Origin: Cichorium intybus
Taxonomy: Eukaryota > Streptophyta > Magnoliopsida > Asterales > Asteraceae
Reading direction: 5' to 3'
NCBI GenBank assembly: GCA_023525715.1
Contig: CM042010.1
Location: 62,051,729 to 62,115,728 of the forward strand
DNA length: 64,000 nucleotides
The first letter of the stretch is position 1; each line of letters begins with the position of its first letter. The notes below the pieces were generated by a model. The model was not told the DNA's origin. It saw nothing but the letters and a program-made list of their open reading frames with translations, and searched no databases. A program made the position numbers and the translations under genes. Below, one piece after another: positions 32,480 through 44,863 of this stretch.

Positions 32480-33000
32480 GATGTATGAAGATGTGTAAGG
32501 GATGTACCTGACTGATGCTTGGATTGATGCGTTGATTAACTGCTTCGTAGATGCTTCGATAGGCTCTGCTATTCAGAAGCGCGAGGCTTCAACAGAGAAC
32601 TCTGCTATTCAGAAGCATAAGGCTTCAACAGAGGAATTTTGAGAGCACTCAAAACTTAACACAAATAAGCTCTGCTTTATTACACTAGGCAAACGCCTTA
32701 TTAATAGTACATGAGGGCTCTACTGCATACGTGCTATTATTGACACTACATTATTGTGTCTAGCACTTACAAATAAAGACAAACTATAGGATGGTGACTG
32801 GCACCTAATTTACATAATTAAAAACAAACGACAAAAACTAAAAGTCTACATTATTACAAGATATGATGAGGGGAGGGGCCACAAATATTCTTTGTGTCAA
32901 ATCCAAATCCTCACCACCGCGAAAAATGCGTCGTGCATAATGATTGAATGCTTTTGATGAGTGTTGTGCACTGTTGATGAGTGTTGTGTACTGTTGTGTA
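32480..33000 (-). promoter_or_regulatory. Promoter (type I), altered TATA
   Basis: The TATA position 32699-32706 reads TATTAATA on both strands instead of TATAAATA. A short internal duplication lies near 32960-32990. Confidence 0.65.
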
Positions 33001-34381
33001 TTATTCTTCCATTATCTCCATGAATGGTGTCTCGTCCTTGTTTTCTTGACAATAATTGCATTGGTGACGTGGAAAATGCATAATATGTTTGCATAATTGT
33101 TTTTTAATTTCTGCAGGTAGAACGGCAAGATGATGCGAGAATGTTTCAAATGGTTCTTCGAATCGTTCTACGGCTTGCATTCCTTCAGTTGATATTTCTG
33201 TGTCATTTGTTGTGTATAACAGAAATGTTTTACTGCAATAGTTTATCCTGACTTGTGATTTTTGATCTTTTCTGTTGCCTATTCTTGAAGAGGCTAAATA
33301 AACTCCTGCTAATGCAAAAATTAGATGGTCTTGTGTTGGTGTTTCGTGTGGTAGTTCATCTTTTGTTGGCTTGGATCAATTACTAATTCCCATGTATGCA
33401 AATGTAATACTTGGAACTAGTAGTTGAGAGTCTTCATCGAAAAATGGATAACTGGAATGTAATTTAATGAATAAATCACGTTCTTTTGCAAAACGTGTCT
33501 TGTAATGGCGAATAACTGATTGAAAATTAGTTGGAAATTCACTTATGCATTGTAGGTTGTTTCCATTTAGGTAGATTGTATCGATGAATCCAAGGGTGAA
33601 ATATTCCCAAAGAGTCATTGGATCAGTAAGGTTGGCTAAGAAGATTGCCTTTGGGCCTGGCTTTCTTATGACTGGGTAAAAGCCCATTAGTGAATTGACC
33701 TCTGTGTATGAGACTAGGCTCTCCCATAATTTTGCGAATTTTTCTGTGGTTGGTTTTTTTCATTAATTCTTTTTCTTTTGTAAATGGTATAGCTTGTAGG
33801 GCTGCTTTGGCTGCGTTTAACTGGTTTAAAGATTTTGGTTGTGGTTCTGTTTTTGGAAGGATTCCAAGGATGGTTGTTTTTTATGGTTTTTCAACGTCTT
33901 CAGTTGTAACCGTTTTGTATGCTTCTCTGAATGCTGTTTCTGCTTTAGCTTTTGTTTTGTTACTTTTGTGTGTAACGTTCTTTCCAACGATATGAGAATT
34001 TGCAATTCCCCAATCGTTATAGATTCCTTTGTGTGGTCCGTTAAAAATAACGTACCATTTCTTCGTTTCTACATCAGTTGATTGTTGATGAGTTTTGAAT
34101 GTTTCTTGAGTGTTACATGTGGATGATGATGGCTTCTCCTGTTGTTTATCGGAACTGTCTGATGAAATTTGCTGGATTGTTGGTGTAGGTGGAATGGTTG
34201 AACTGCCTGTTGACTTTTCTGCGTCTTCTTTGACTGGAGTGAACTGTGTTGACAATATCTGCAGTGTTTGTTGGAGCTGTTCTTCTTCTTTCTTGATTGT
34301 TTCTAGTTGCTTCATCATGGCCGCTTTCTGTTCCTGCTTTTGTTTTAGCTGGTGCTGGATTTGCTTCATAATGGCTTCCAT
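33001..34381 (-). pseudogene. TAV: TAV, frameshift and stop
   Basis: An extra T near 33765 and a TGA near 33376. One Ala-Lys-Ala repeat (9 nt) is missing from the AAKAAKAAL segment. Confidence 0.8.
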
Positions 34382-34755
34382 TCTCTCATCAATGTATCTG
34401 CTATGTGGTTGTGCTCACTCTTTATGTACCTGTAATGTGTATAATTTGATGATACTTTCGTATCAATGTATACTTTTGATGATACTTTCGTATCAATGTA
34501 TGCTTTTGATGATAATTTCGTATCAATGTATGCTTCTGGTAATACTTTCGTATTACTGTATACTTTTGATGATACTTTTGTATCACTGTATGCTTCTGGT
34601 AATACTTTCGTATTACTGTATACTTTTGATGATACTTTCGTATCACTGTATGCTTCTGGTAATACTTTCGTATTACTGTATACTTTTGATGCATCTGTTT
34701 TGACTATTAATAAGTCTTCTGGTTGCAAATTATATAAAATTGGTAATACAAGCAT
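34366..34755 (-). pseudogene. RNase H remnant with repeat array, 129 aa
   Basis: Open copy; array at 34439-34678, with one stem and one loop mutated. Confidence 0.7.
34439..34678 (-). repeat. 30-nt hairpin array, 8 units
   Basis: Same unit order as the other 8-unit arrays. Confidence 0.95.
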
Positions 34756-34830
34756 TTTTCTTCATTGTTTTCTCTATCGTGAAACTGCAAAATCATAATA
34801 TTGTTAATATATTCAAAAGACATATTTTAT

Positions 34831-36195
34831 TCATTCGTTATCAATATCGGATTCGGTATTTGAATCAGTAGTGTATGCGTAGATATCAATATCTGAATCT
34901 ATATCTGAATCTTCAATTGGTTCATATCATATATCATAAGCAATTTTTAATATATTTGTTTCGTTTGCTTTCTTATTTTTTATTGGACATTCATAGGCTT
35001 TATGTCCTTGTTCTTGGCATAGCCAGCATCTGCAATCTTTTTTCTTAGACGGACAATAGTTTGAATTTGATTTATATTTTTGCTTATATTGTTTTCGATT
35101 TCTAAAATATTTTCTTTCTCCGTTTTTATAGTATTGTTTATACTTTGGTTTATATGTTTGTTTTTTCCAAACCTTCTTTTTTCTTTTACGCTTGTTCTTT
35201 TTACAACCGTATTGACCAATTTGATTAAATTGTTTCTCACAACATAAATTAATTTGTGCGTCAATTTTAGTTTTTTGTTTTAGACATTTATCTTTCATCC
35301 ATTCTTTTAAGACGTTTATTCGAGCACCTAATGATTCTGCTATTTTACCTTCTTGTGAAAGCTTGTTAAAATATTTTAATACACTTTGACAAACAGTAGA
35401 TGGTAATTTTTGATAAAACATGTCTAAGGCTAATTTTTGTCTTGGTGGATCTAAATAATAATATTGTTCAGCAAATTCACATATAAATGCATCTAGATAA
35501 CACATATTACATATTTTTAAATTTGTTAAGTGCCATAATGCTTTATTTCTAAAGGCTTCTTTTGATTCATTATCTTCTATCTTTTTTCCTACAAACTCTT
35601 GGAGAATTTTATCTAAAACTTTTCTAAATGTTTCCATTGCGTCGGTAGTTGCTATTCTAGATAGTTCATCTTCTTCTAATGATGATAGAAAACGATAAAC
35701 ATTTCCTTGTGTTTTATGCATAATGTAGCTTAAGAAATTTCTTGGATGTAAATTTCTAAGTTCGTCGGTTAATTGAATTTGTATACCCATTTGATTACTC
35801 CAATCTTGTATTTTTGTTTCTGGATCTAAATCACAGTCTATAAAAAGAATATCTATGGGTTTTGGAGTGGTAAATAATTTTGGTACATATTGTGGCGGTA
35901 CTTTTTCCCATTTATTTTGTTTATTTTTAATCATACCTTGTCTATACAAATAGATTTCTTCTAAAGATGGTGGTCCATATATGTATTGATTTTGATAATC
36001 ATCTTCTACATATGATTTGTTTCGTTTTATTCCAAAATTAGTATAAGGATTATTATATGGATTTTCTTCGTCGGATGTAAAATCGTATACTACTTCGACG
36101 TCATTTTCTATATTTTCATCTTTTACTTCTTCAGGTATTTCTAATGCTGCCATTAATTTAGTTAACGTTTCTACTTGTTCTTGGAGTGTTTCCAT
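34831..36195 (-). pseudogene. CP: CP, nearly intact, one late stop
   Basis: 422 open codons, including the knuckle. GGA to TGA at about 34927 removes the acidic tail. Otherwise very close to 25203-26585. Confidence 0.85.
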
Positions 36196-36232
36196 TTATT
36201 ATATAATTTATTTTGTAGATATAAGTATTTAG

Positions 36233-36547
36233 CTATATCTTTCTTTCTCTTATAAGTTTTTTAACTTTAATTTGATCTGTATAATCTTTGTATGATATAA
36301 AATCGTTCATATGACTAAGTCTTTTTAAACAATTAATTTCAGAATCAATTTATAGTTTATAGAGAGAATAAAACTTTTCGTTTTCTTCTTTTATTTCTAT
36401 CAAATCATAAATAGTAAATACTATACTACGATGATCTAAATTTGTTATGGCCTGGTGGCTTTTATTTAAGAGATAATTAAGATAATCTAAATTATTAAAT
36501 TGTCTTGGTTGTCCATTTTCATAAACAAGCCAGATGTTGTTGTTCAT
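36233..36547 (-). pseudogene. 104-aa ORF, one stop
   Basis: CAA to TAA near 36350 truncates it to 65 residues. Confidence 0.6.
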
Positions 36548-36553
36548 TATTTT

Positions 36554-36722
36554 TTAGTCATAACAATTGCTTTCAAATAATTGATCTAATATATCATCAT
36601 TTATATAATCTTCTTTTGTTAGTATGATATATCTATAACTATTTTTTTACTAGTATATTCTTATTTCTTTTATACTTTTTAAACCATGTTTTGAATTTTT
36701 GTAACATATTTTTGATTACCAT
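36554..36722 (-). pseudogene. ORF III, frameshifted
   Basis: Two nucleotides short (169 nt) owing to small deletions near 36645-36662. Confidence 0.5.
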
Positions 36723-36868
36723 GTTAAAGGTGGTTTGATAGAAAGTGGTTGTTTAGTATTTTTAACTTCTAATAATTTATAAATCTGTTCAATTTTTTGT
36801 AATATCTCTGGTATTTGTTTTACCAATAATTGTTGTTTCATTTCTATGAGATTGTTTAGTTTTTTATT
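36716..36868 (-). pseudogene. ORF II, 3' part (left of copia)
   Basis: C-terminal part of ORF II, with a short internal deletion. It ends at the target duplication TTATT (36864-36868). Confidence 0.75.
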
Positions 36869-37186
36869 TGTTAAGTCATAAATTAAGATTGAGTCAAATA
36901 TGCTGATCTGATTTGTTGCCAGATTTTATGCCTATAATTTTGCTATCGGTTATGGAATGGGTCTGTCCTTCCATACTTAGTTTCTGTTTAAATAGTGATT
37001 CGTACCCTTGTTAGGGTTAACTTTTGTAATCTTCTCACGGCGCTCATACAGAATAGTTCACATCGAATTGTTCTTGAGTTGCATTTTAATCATTAGACAA
37101 TAGTTCTTTATATTGTCTGTTCTTGATCTTGTTTATTTACATTATTCCGCATTTTTGAATCTCGATCCAACTCTTGCATTTCAACA
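36869..37186 (+). repeat. Copia 5' LTR
   Basis: 318 bp, TGTTAAG...TTTCAACA. Differs from the 3' LTR at three positions (one near 36995, two adjacent near 37100). Confidence 0.95.
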
Positions 37187-37342
37187 ATTGGTATCAGAGC
37201 GGGAGTTTGTGTCATTCACGGATCTGTTTTGATTATCTTCATCGTCTCAATCGATTTTGGATATCAGACTTTGATCTTTTACGTTCGATTCTTCTTTTGA
37301 TTCGAACTTGCACTTCTGATTCATATTAGTAAACAAGTATCA
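37187..37342 (+). promoter_or_regulatory. Copia PBS and gag leader
   Basis: TGGTATCAGAGC at 37189-37200, complementary to initiator tRNA-Met, 2 nt after the LTR. Short leader to the gag ATG. Confidence 0.9.
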
Positions 37343-40015
37343 ATGGCCTTTGACGACTCACATACTCAATCCTTCAATCTTTCAAGTAGCATTGGATCCA
37401 CTACCAGGACTCCAATTCTGTTTACTCAAGAATATGAGGTCTGGGCGCTGCATTTTGAAGATTATGTTCTTGGCATTGAAGAACATGGTGCAACGATCTG
37501 GCAAGCTATTACTGAAGAAACTCATGTCCACACAGACACAAGGAGGGTTATCAAAACCCTAAAAGAATACAACAACTTGCTTGTCACCCACACAAACATT
37601 CCTCAAGACGAAAAATATAAACTAATGTGCAACATTAAAGCATTTAGAATTATCAGGTTTGCTCTTCAAGCAGATACTCTTCGTCTGGTTAGTTCGTGCG
37701 AAACAGTTAAAGAGATCTGGGATAGACTTAAAGAATTGTATTCTGGAGATGCTGACCTTGAGCACTCCATTCAGACCACTCTTCTTTCCGATTTCGGATC
37801 TTTTACACAAGGCTCGGAAGAAACTCTGACCCAGACTTTCAATCGATACAATCATCTTCTTAGTCGATTATTAAAGTACAAACTGGCTCGGACTGTCATT
37901 GAGCAAAAGGTTACCTTTCTTGATGGTCTGCGTTCCGAATGGAAGGCTATTGTTTCAACCATAAAAGCGCATGAACAGTTCAAAAATTATACCTTGGCTA
38001 AAGTTGTGGGAATCCTCAAATCCCATGAAAAGGAAATCATTTCGAAAGCCAAAGCAACTATAGGTCTTGGTTCGCTTGCACTGGTTGCTGCCGGAAAGAA
38101 ATCGGCCGAAATCGATTCCGACTCTGACTTTTCCGATGATGATTTGACCAGAGAAGACAAAGCTTTGATGGTATCAAATCCCAAGAAGTTCTTCAAGAAA
38201 AACTTTTCCAAATTTAAAAACCGAAATCGACAAGGAGGTTTCAATGCTGAAAAGACAGTGGATGAAAGCTAGAAAAAGAAGAATGATGAGGAGAAGAAAC
38301 TTGTTGGCGACTCAGGATACGACTGCCATTATTGTAAAGGCAAGAACCACTTTGTAAAAGACTGTTTGCTCCGAAAACAAGCTGAGAAAAAGGAGCAGGT
38401 GAAAGATGAAGCTTATTACGCAAAGAAGATTGCGGAACTGAAAATGAATGATGCTTCATCTACCAAGGCAGCCTTTGTGGTGAAAGAGGACAGCGAGTTT
38501 GGTGCCATTGAAGTCTGGTCAACGGACTCGGAAGATGATGAGGTGAGGAATCCAACACATGGTCGATGTCTGATGGTGAAAGCTGACCATTCCAACAACA
38601 AAGGTCACTCTACCGACGGGTGTCAGGCCTCAGCAAGTTGTTTTGCTCCGAAGCCTGTCTATGAACAAGTTGAGGAATGTGAGGCTGTGGTCAACAAGGT
38701 ACGCTCTATCCTTAAATCTTTAAATATTTGCTCTTCTAGTTATGATGCTGAATTAGATAATCTTAGATTTACTGTTTCAAGTTTGAGTGATAGCTTAAAA
38801 AGGACACGTCTAAGCAATTCTAACCTAAATGATCAATTGAGCAGGATATCAAATAAGAATGAGGAGAGACGAATGAGAATCGAGGCGTTGGATAGTGAGT
38901 TAGTTAAAGCACGAGATGATATTATTTATGTCAAAAGAGATAACTTAGTTCTTGTTAAACAGAGAAACATTTTTTGTTTAATTGCTAAGCGTCTTTACAA
39001 TAATATTACTCAATTGCATCTTGATTGTGACATAGGCAGGGGTTTACACAAAATGATTTTGCCCTTTCTTGAGTTGAAAGAGGATGAAATCGATGCAGAA
39101 TGTCATAGATGTGAAACCATTGTTTCATCTGATGAGGTTTCGGAAGCTTATCGAATCGGACTTGATAAAATTGAAAGCTATATACAGTCCAAAGAACATA
39201 AAAGTATGGTCAAAGAATTTTTTTCAGAAAATGATCACGAGGAAATTAAAACAGCAACTCTAAAGAATTTTCATTCACTATGCTCTAAACTAAATTCCGA
39301 TAATATTCCCATTAATGAGAATATTTCTGACTTTGATGAAAGCGATATGAGTGAAATATCTGTTGAGGATGAAATTGACTGTTCGGAATTCGTATCAAAT
39401 TCTACTGAATCTAAGAAAAATCTCATTTCTGAAAATTCAGTTGCTTTTGCGAGAATTGTTAAAAATGAAGGATCACACACTTTAAACGAACAAGCTACTG
39501 TTTTTCCAAAGATTCATACTGTACCAAATCAAGTTTTTGTTAAACCTGGCCTAAATACAAAAGATGTAACTGAACTTAAAGTCCTAGTCGATAACGATAA
39601 CTCCGATGTATGTGATTCTTTCTTTTGGTCGGAACCAATTGACAACTCAGATGAGACTAAAGGTCTTTCCGAAATGACCTCGTGGAAGTCTCGTGGTAAC
39701 TACATTTCTGGATCGTTGAACTATAAACATTCTGTCTCTCAAAATGGCTCTTGGGGTACAAAGAATTTGAAATCTAATTCTTCAAACTCTAAAACGAGTA
39801 CTTTCAAATCTGACTCCAATCACGGCTCAACATCTTGTGTTCATAAGTCTCCTGAAGAGCTTATTGCCAAAAGGAAACAAATGAATGCCAGGTACAAAAA
39901 GAATCTGAAAGAGAGAAAACAGTTCTGGAGAAACAAAAACGACTCAAACCCAACCCAGAAAGCCAATCCAATTCCAATTCCGAAAACTGAGCATACTCCT
40001 AAACCAACACCTTAA
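37343..40015 (+). pseudogene. gag: Copia gag, one in-frame stop
   Basis: About 890 codons. The N-terminal capsid-like domain of plant copia gag (UBN2 type) covers residues 20-225. A Ser/Asp-rich segment follows, then TAG at 38270-38272. The same frame continues through the knuckle CHYCKGKNHFVKDC (38334-38375), a coiled coil (residues 475-560) and an acidic Ser/Asn-rich tail. Only the stop breaks it before 40015; it could be a recent nonsense mutation or, less likely, a read-through site. Confidence 0.85.
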
Positions 40016-40140
40016 GCCTCTGTTTTAAAAGGGAAGGCAAAGTTATATCCTGAAACCACTCAGGATCATAAAACCAACACCTTAAGCCTCTGTTTTAAAA
40101 GGGAAGGCAAAGTTATATCCTGAAACCACTCAGGATCATA
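40001..40140 (+). repeat. 70-bp tandem duplication at the gag-pol junction
   Basis: Two copies (40001-40070, 40071-40140) differing at most at one end base. The length is not a multiple of three. 40141-40449 is a degraded gag-pol linker, ending WVPKSL then TAA at 40444-40446, just before the protease. Confidence 0.9.
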
Positions 40141-40449
40141 AAACACCCAACAGTTATTATCAAACCAAAACTCTCATCTCAGTCAGTTAAAATTCCAAAT
40201 CCCACTTATCTCTCTCACAATCAGAAAATCCATTATTATCAAGTTTCGAACACGTTCACTCCTAAGAAATCTTGTTTTGCTAAAGAACAATGGCAATCCA
40301 CAAAAATGAAAGTGTTCCGAATTGAAAATAAGAAAAATGAACCATCTGTGAGAAAATCCTTTTGGGTTGAGAGATCATGCATTTTTCCTATCGCAAGTAA
40401 ATTCTCACATGGGCCCACACTGGTTTGGGTTCCTAAATCTCTCTAACTT

Positions 40450-42060
40450 GTGCAGGTTCTACGTGACGAACAGTATGATCCTGAATGGTACATTGACAGC
40501 GGCTGTTCACGTCACATGACTGGAAGGAAGGAGGAATTACGAGAATATCGCTCACTGACGAATGGAGGAAAAGTCAGTTATGGAAACAATGCAACAGGCA
40601 ACATCAAAGGCTATGGCATGATCACAAATGGTGAAATTTCGATACGCAAAGTGGCATATGTGGAAGGACTTCAGCACAACTTGATCAGTGTTTCACAACT
40701 GGTTGTCGGAACTGGTCTTAAAGTCTCATTTGATGAAGAAGGTTCCGAACTGATTGAAAAGGAATCCAAAAAGATAATTTTGAAGTCAAAAATAAAAGGA
40801 GAGATGTTTCCTTTGGACATGCGACCTATCCAAGGAAAACCTGCCATCTGCCTTATCACTAAAGCTACGATCGACGATAGTTGGGTATGGCACAGACGGC
40901 TGTCTCACATGAACTTTCGTGATATCAATAAACTGGTACTTGGTGATCTTGTGCGAGGATTACCGCTACTCAAGTACGATAAAGACCGACTCTGTGATGC
41001 ATGTGAGCTAGGAAAACAAAGTCGGAAGAGCCATTCGACAATCATCAATACAAAGATCATCGAACCATTGGAACTTCTGCATATTGATCTTTGTGGTCCA
41101 TCTGCTATCGAAAGCGTCGCTCATAACAAATACATTCTGGTTGTGGTGGATGACTTCTCTCGGTTCACATGGGTATTCTTTCTCAAGCAAAAATCTGAAG
41201 CGGCGATCAACATGATTAACTTCATCAAGCAGATAGAAATCCTTCTCCGAAAACAAATTCGAATGATAAGAAGTGATAATGGGACAGAATTCAAAAATAA
41301 AGTTCTAGATGATTTTCTTGTCAATAAAGGAATCACGCATAACTTCTCTGCCCCTTACACTCCTCAACAAAATGGAGTTGTAGAAAGACGAAATCGTTCT
41401 CTTTGTGAAGCTGCTCGCACAATGCTCTCTTTTGCGAAACTTCCCTTATACTTCTGGGCCGATGCCATCGCAACTGCTTGTTATACTCAGAATCGATCAA
41501 ACATCACAAAACGGTTCAATCTTACTCCCTATGAGATTATCAACAAGCGAAAACCAAACGTAAAGTTCTTCCATGTTTTCGGATCCAAGTGTTTCATTTT
41601 TAACTCCAAAGAAAAACGAGTTAAATGGGATGAAAAAGATGATGAAGGTATTTTTCTGGGCTACTCTCTTACCTCAAAGGCCAGTCGTGTTCTGAACAAA
41701 AGATCTCGAAAGATTGAAGAAACATACTACATCACCTTTGATGATAGATACAACTCCAGAGCAAAGCACGTTAGTACCAAGTCTGAAGACATCTTTCCCG
41801 AATCCAATAAGTCTACAATTCCTCTTCTGGATCTATATGAGGAATTTCTGAATTTGTTCGATGACCAAGAAACCGCAAAAACATCAGAAGCAAATGCACG
41901 AGATAACCAAGAAGATGAGTTATTAAAGCTTATAGAAAGTACAGTCAGTGAAACTGCATCTTCACAAGAAACTTCTACTGATGTTCCAATTCCGAACAAT
42001 ACTTCAACTTCTGTCACTGATGCTCCTATCCAGGGGGAGGGTTCAGCACCTATTCAGGGG
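40450..42060 (+). CDS. pol: Copia pol, protease and integrase part
   Basis: Protease motif YIDSGCSRHMTG near 40489. GAG-pre-integrase zinc motif (WHRRLSHMN, CDACELGK). Integrase core with DLCGP, SDNGTEF and NGVVERRNR giving the D, D and E residues (41080-41400). A Ser/Thr-rich linker follows. The frame ends functionally at a G run near 42056, where one G appears lost. The first codon given is GTG; the true start belongs to an upstream gag-pol frame broken by TAA at 40444. Confidence 0.9.
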
Positions 42061-43949
42061 AGAGTATGGCTCATGAATCCGAATCAACCCCTCTACCGGT
42101 TGAACAAGATCACTCTGATGATAGAAACGATGCAAACTTCCAGGGGGAGAATGAAGTTGAAAATAATGACCTTGACACACAGTCAGAGGTATATTCGGAA
42201 GGAGAAGAAATCATTTCAGAAATTAATCCTGAATATGATCCAAATTATCCTCCAATGATAAAATGGACGAGAGATCATCCAAAATCTCAAATCATCGGAA
42301 CGACTTCTGCTGGTGTTCTCACTCGAGCTCAAGCTAAAGAAAAGCAAGCCGCATTATTTTCAAAGATGGAATTTTGCATGTTTCATTCGTTCATCTCCAA
42401 AATTGAACCTAAAACAGTTAAAGTAGCACTTGATCATGCTGACTGGGTCCAAGCAATGCAAGATGAGCTAAATGAATTTGAACGCAACAGAGTGTGGCGA
42501 TTGGTTCCAACTCCGGAAAAAGCATCTGTTCTCGGAATGAAATGGGTTTTTCGAAACAAGTTAGACAAAGAAGGGAATGTCATTCGGAACAAAGCAAGAC
42601 TGGTTGTTAAAGGTTATTGTCAAGAAGAAGGAATTGATTATGAAGAAACATTCGCACCAGTAGCCAGACTAGAGTCCATTCGGATTTTTCTTGCTTATGC
42701 AGCACACAAAGGGTTCAATGTCTATCAAATGGATGTCAAGTGCGCATTTCTGAATGGAGAATTAGAAGAAACAGTCTACGTCGAACAGCCACCAGGCTTT
42801 TTGAGCAGTAAACATCCTGATCATTGCTATGTGTTAGACAAAGCTGTTTACGGCCTGAAACAAGCTCCAAGAGCTTGGTATGAAACTTTAACTCGGTTCC
42901 TCAAGCAATCCAAGTTCAAGCAAGGATCTGTCGACCCAACCTTCTTTCGCAAAAAGGAAGGAAGTCACCTGATGATTGTTCAAATCTATGTCGATGACAT
43001 CATTTTCGGATCTACTCACCCTAGCCTAATGGCTGAATTCCGAAAACTGATGGAGACAAAATTTGAAATGAGCTCGATGGGTAAAATCAATTTCTTTCTC
43101 GGACTTAACATCCGACAAAGCTCAGAAGGCATATTCATCAATCAGGAAGCTTATACCAAGTCTCTCTTAGAGAAATTCGGAATGAAGGGAGATTCTAAAG
43201 TCAAAGTTCCGATGGCGTTCGGAACAAAACTCACTCCTTCGCTAGATAAACCTGCAGCAGATATAACTCTTTATCGTCAAATGATAGTTTCACTTCTCTA
43301 TCTCACTTCGAGCAGACCTGACATTATGTTTGCTGTTTGTTACTGCGCAAGATTTCAGGCAAATCCTAGAGAGCCACATCACAATGCTGTGAAGAATATA
43401 TTCCGATATCTCAAAAGAACAACTTCTCTTGGACTATGGTATCCATCAGGATCTGGCTTCTTCGTTCAAGCATTTTCCGATGCTGATCTTGGTGGTTGTG
43501 GATTGGATCGCAAAAGCACTTCAGGAGGATGTCAACTTATCGATGGAAAACTCGTAAGCTGGCAATCAAGAAAACAGACTTGCGTGTCACTCTCTACAGC
43601 TGAAGCTGAGTACATTGCTGCTGCTTCATGTACTTCTCACATAATATGGATTCAAAATCAACTGAGAGATTATGGAGTCAATATGAAACGTATTCCTCTT
43701 TACTGTGATTCTGAAAGTGCGATTCGGATCTGTCACAATCCAGTGCAACACTCAAAGACTAAACACATTGCACTTAGATATCATTTTATCAAAGATCATG
43801 TTGAAGACGGCAACATCGAGGTTCATTTCGTACGCTCAAATGATCAACTAGCAGACATCTTCACAAAGGCCCTTCCTGAACTAGCATTCAACAGAATTCT
43901 TCAAGGTCTCGGAATGATGGAAGCTGAATCTGTTCCGATATCTAACTGA
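42061..43949 (+). CDS. pol: Copia pol, RT and RNase H part
   Basis: Open to TGA at 43947. RT core includes WVFRNKLDKEG, QMDVKCAFLNGEL and YVDD at 42987-42998. RNase H includes SDADLGGC, STAEAEYIAAA and KHIALRYHFIKD. All catalytic motifs look intact. The frame relative to the upstream part is off by the single nucleotide lost at the G run. Confidence 0.9.
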
Positions 43950-44374
43950 GATTCCGATTGATTCCGAAAATCGGAATGCCTCGGAATCGGATTTTAGACA
44001 TGGAAGATTTGGAATGCATGTATCCTTTCTAAACTTCATTTGTGTTTGTTTTTATTTATCTATTTCTATTTTTTTTAAATTTTTTTTTTCCTTTCTCTGT
44101 TTTACTTATTTCAGCCATTTATTTTCCTTATTTTTATATATATCAAAATATTTTTTTGTTTTGTTTGTTTGACTTGTTTACCTTTTTTATCCTTACATTT
44201 CTAATTTCCTGTTTTGTGTATTTTATTTTCTTTTTCCTTTTTGTATTGTTATTTTTGCCCATATCCATGTGAATGCAGATAAAGAATTCAATCAGAAATC
44301 GTCAAACAAAAGAAAACTTCGATTTCATTCAAGCTATAGCAAAACAAAGATCATTACACAAAAACAACTTTCTT
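43950..44374 (+). other. Copia post-pol spacer, pyrimidine-rich
   Basis: Starts with inverted GATTCCGA/TCGGAATC motifs (43951-43996), then a T-rich tract at 44040-44250. No credible ORF. Confidence 0.6.
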
Positions 44375-44791
44375 CTATAGCTTGTAGTAATGCCACATGG
44401 GAGGATCACCGGGATGGAAAGCCTGGTAGAGGCGTAGCTCACTCTCATCAACAAAGAGGCGACTTCCATCCGCAAGTCCTACATGGAACTCGCGGTAGGG
44501 AGTGGTACGGATGATCACTGCCGGCCACCATCCCCTCCTGTGCCAGACCTCAACGAGGTCAAATTGTTTGAACTCCACCAAAATTCTTGGTGGGACAGGC
44601 TGCAGAAAGGGATAGCTCGTTGGAACGATCAGTGGTCCACCACCCTCGCCATTGTTGAGAGTGGTCATCCTCACCTCATACTGGTGATTCCAAACTCTCG
44701 TGACCACCCCGCCATAGATGCCACCGGCGTAGTCGCCTTCTTGCATCTTGACCTCCACCTTGTCAAAACGGTTGTAGGGACGAAGCGCCAT
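44375..44791 (-). CDS. Antisense ORF with two Agenet/Tudor-like repeats, 138 aa
   Basis: Runs opposite to gag-pol. From the first ATG (44791) it reads MALRPYNRFDKVEV. Two Agenet-like modules are seen: residues 9-60 (FDKVEVKMQEGDYAGGIY) and 78-125 (FDLVEVWHRRGWWPAVI, then SELRLYQ). Agenet domains are plant Tudor-family modules, often in tandem and in chromatin readers. A longer frame to 44848 lacks an ATG. Intact, with its own TATA box 65 nt upstream. Function within the element is unknown; it could aid integration-site choice or silencing evasion. Confidence 0.75.
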   Translation of the reverse strand: MALRPYNRFDKVEVKMQEGDYAGGIYGGVVTRVWNHQYEVRMTTLNNGEGGGPLIVPTSYPFLQPVPPRILVEFKQFDLVEVWHRRGWWPAVIIRTTPYREFHVGLADGSRLFVDESELRLYQAFHPGDPPMWHYYKL

Positions 44792-44855
44792 GTGATATTT
44801 CTTTTGGTGAAAATTTTTCTTTGGCGTGTGGGTGTTTTGTACTAACAATGCCTCC

Positions 44856-44863
44856 TTTTTATA
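44856..44863 (-). promoter_or_regulatory. TATA box of the antisense ORF
   Basis: TATAAAAA on the minus strand in a GC-richer context, 65 nt before the Agenet ATG. It would give a 5' UTR of about 35 nt. Confidence 0.5.

Noticed and set aside
37350..38460. Small ORFs overlapping copia gag on both strands
   Set aside because: Shadows of gag in other frames, with no domain signal.
40435..40460. Possible intron 3' splice site (TTGTGCAG) before the copia protease
   Set aside because: No convincing donor or branch site was seen; stops in the linker are better explained by the 70-bp duplication and decay.
43951..43996. Inverted GATTCCGA/TCGGAATC motifs after copia pol
   Set aside because: TTCCGA and TCGGAA are frequent throughout this element, so the cluster may be compositional. 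Not enough to call a terminator or signal.
44483..44845. 120-aa plus-strand ORF in copia
   Set aside because: Complement of the Agenet ORF; the minus-strand reading has the recognisable domains.
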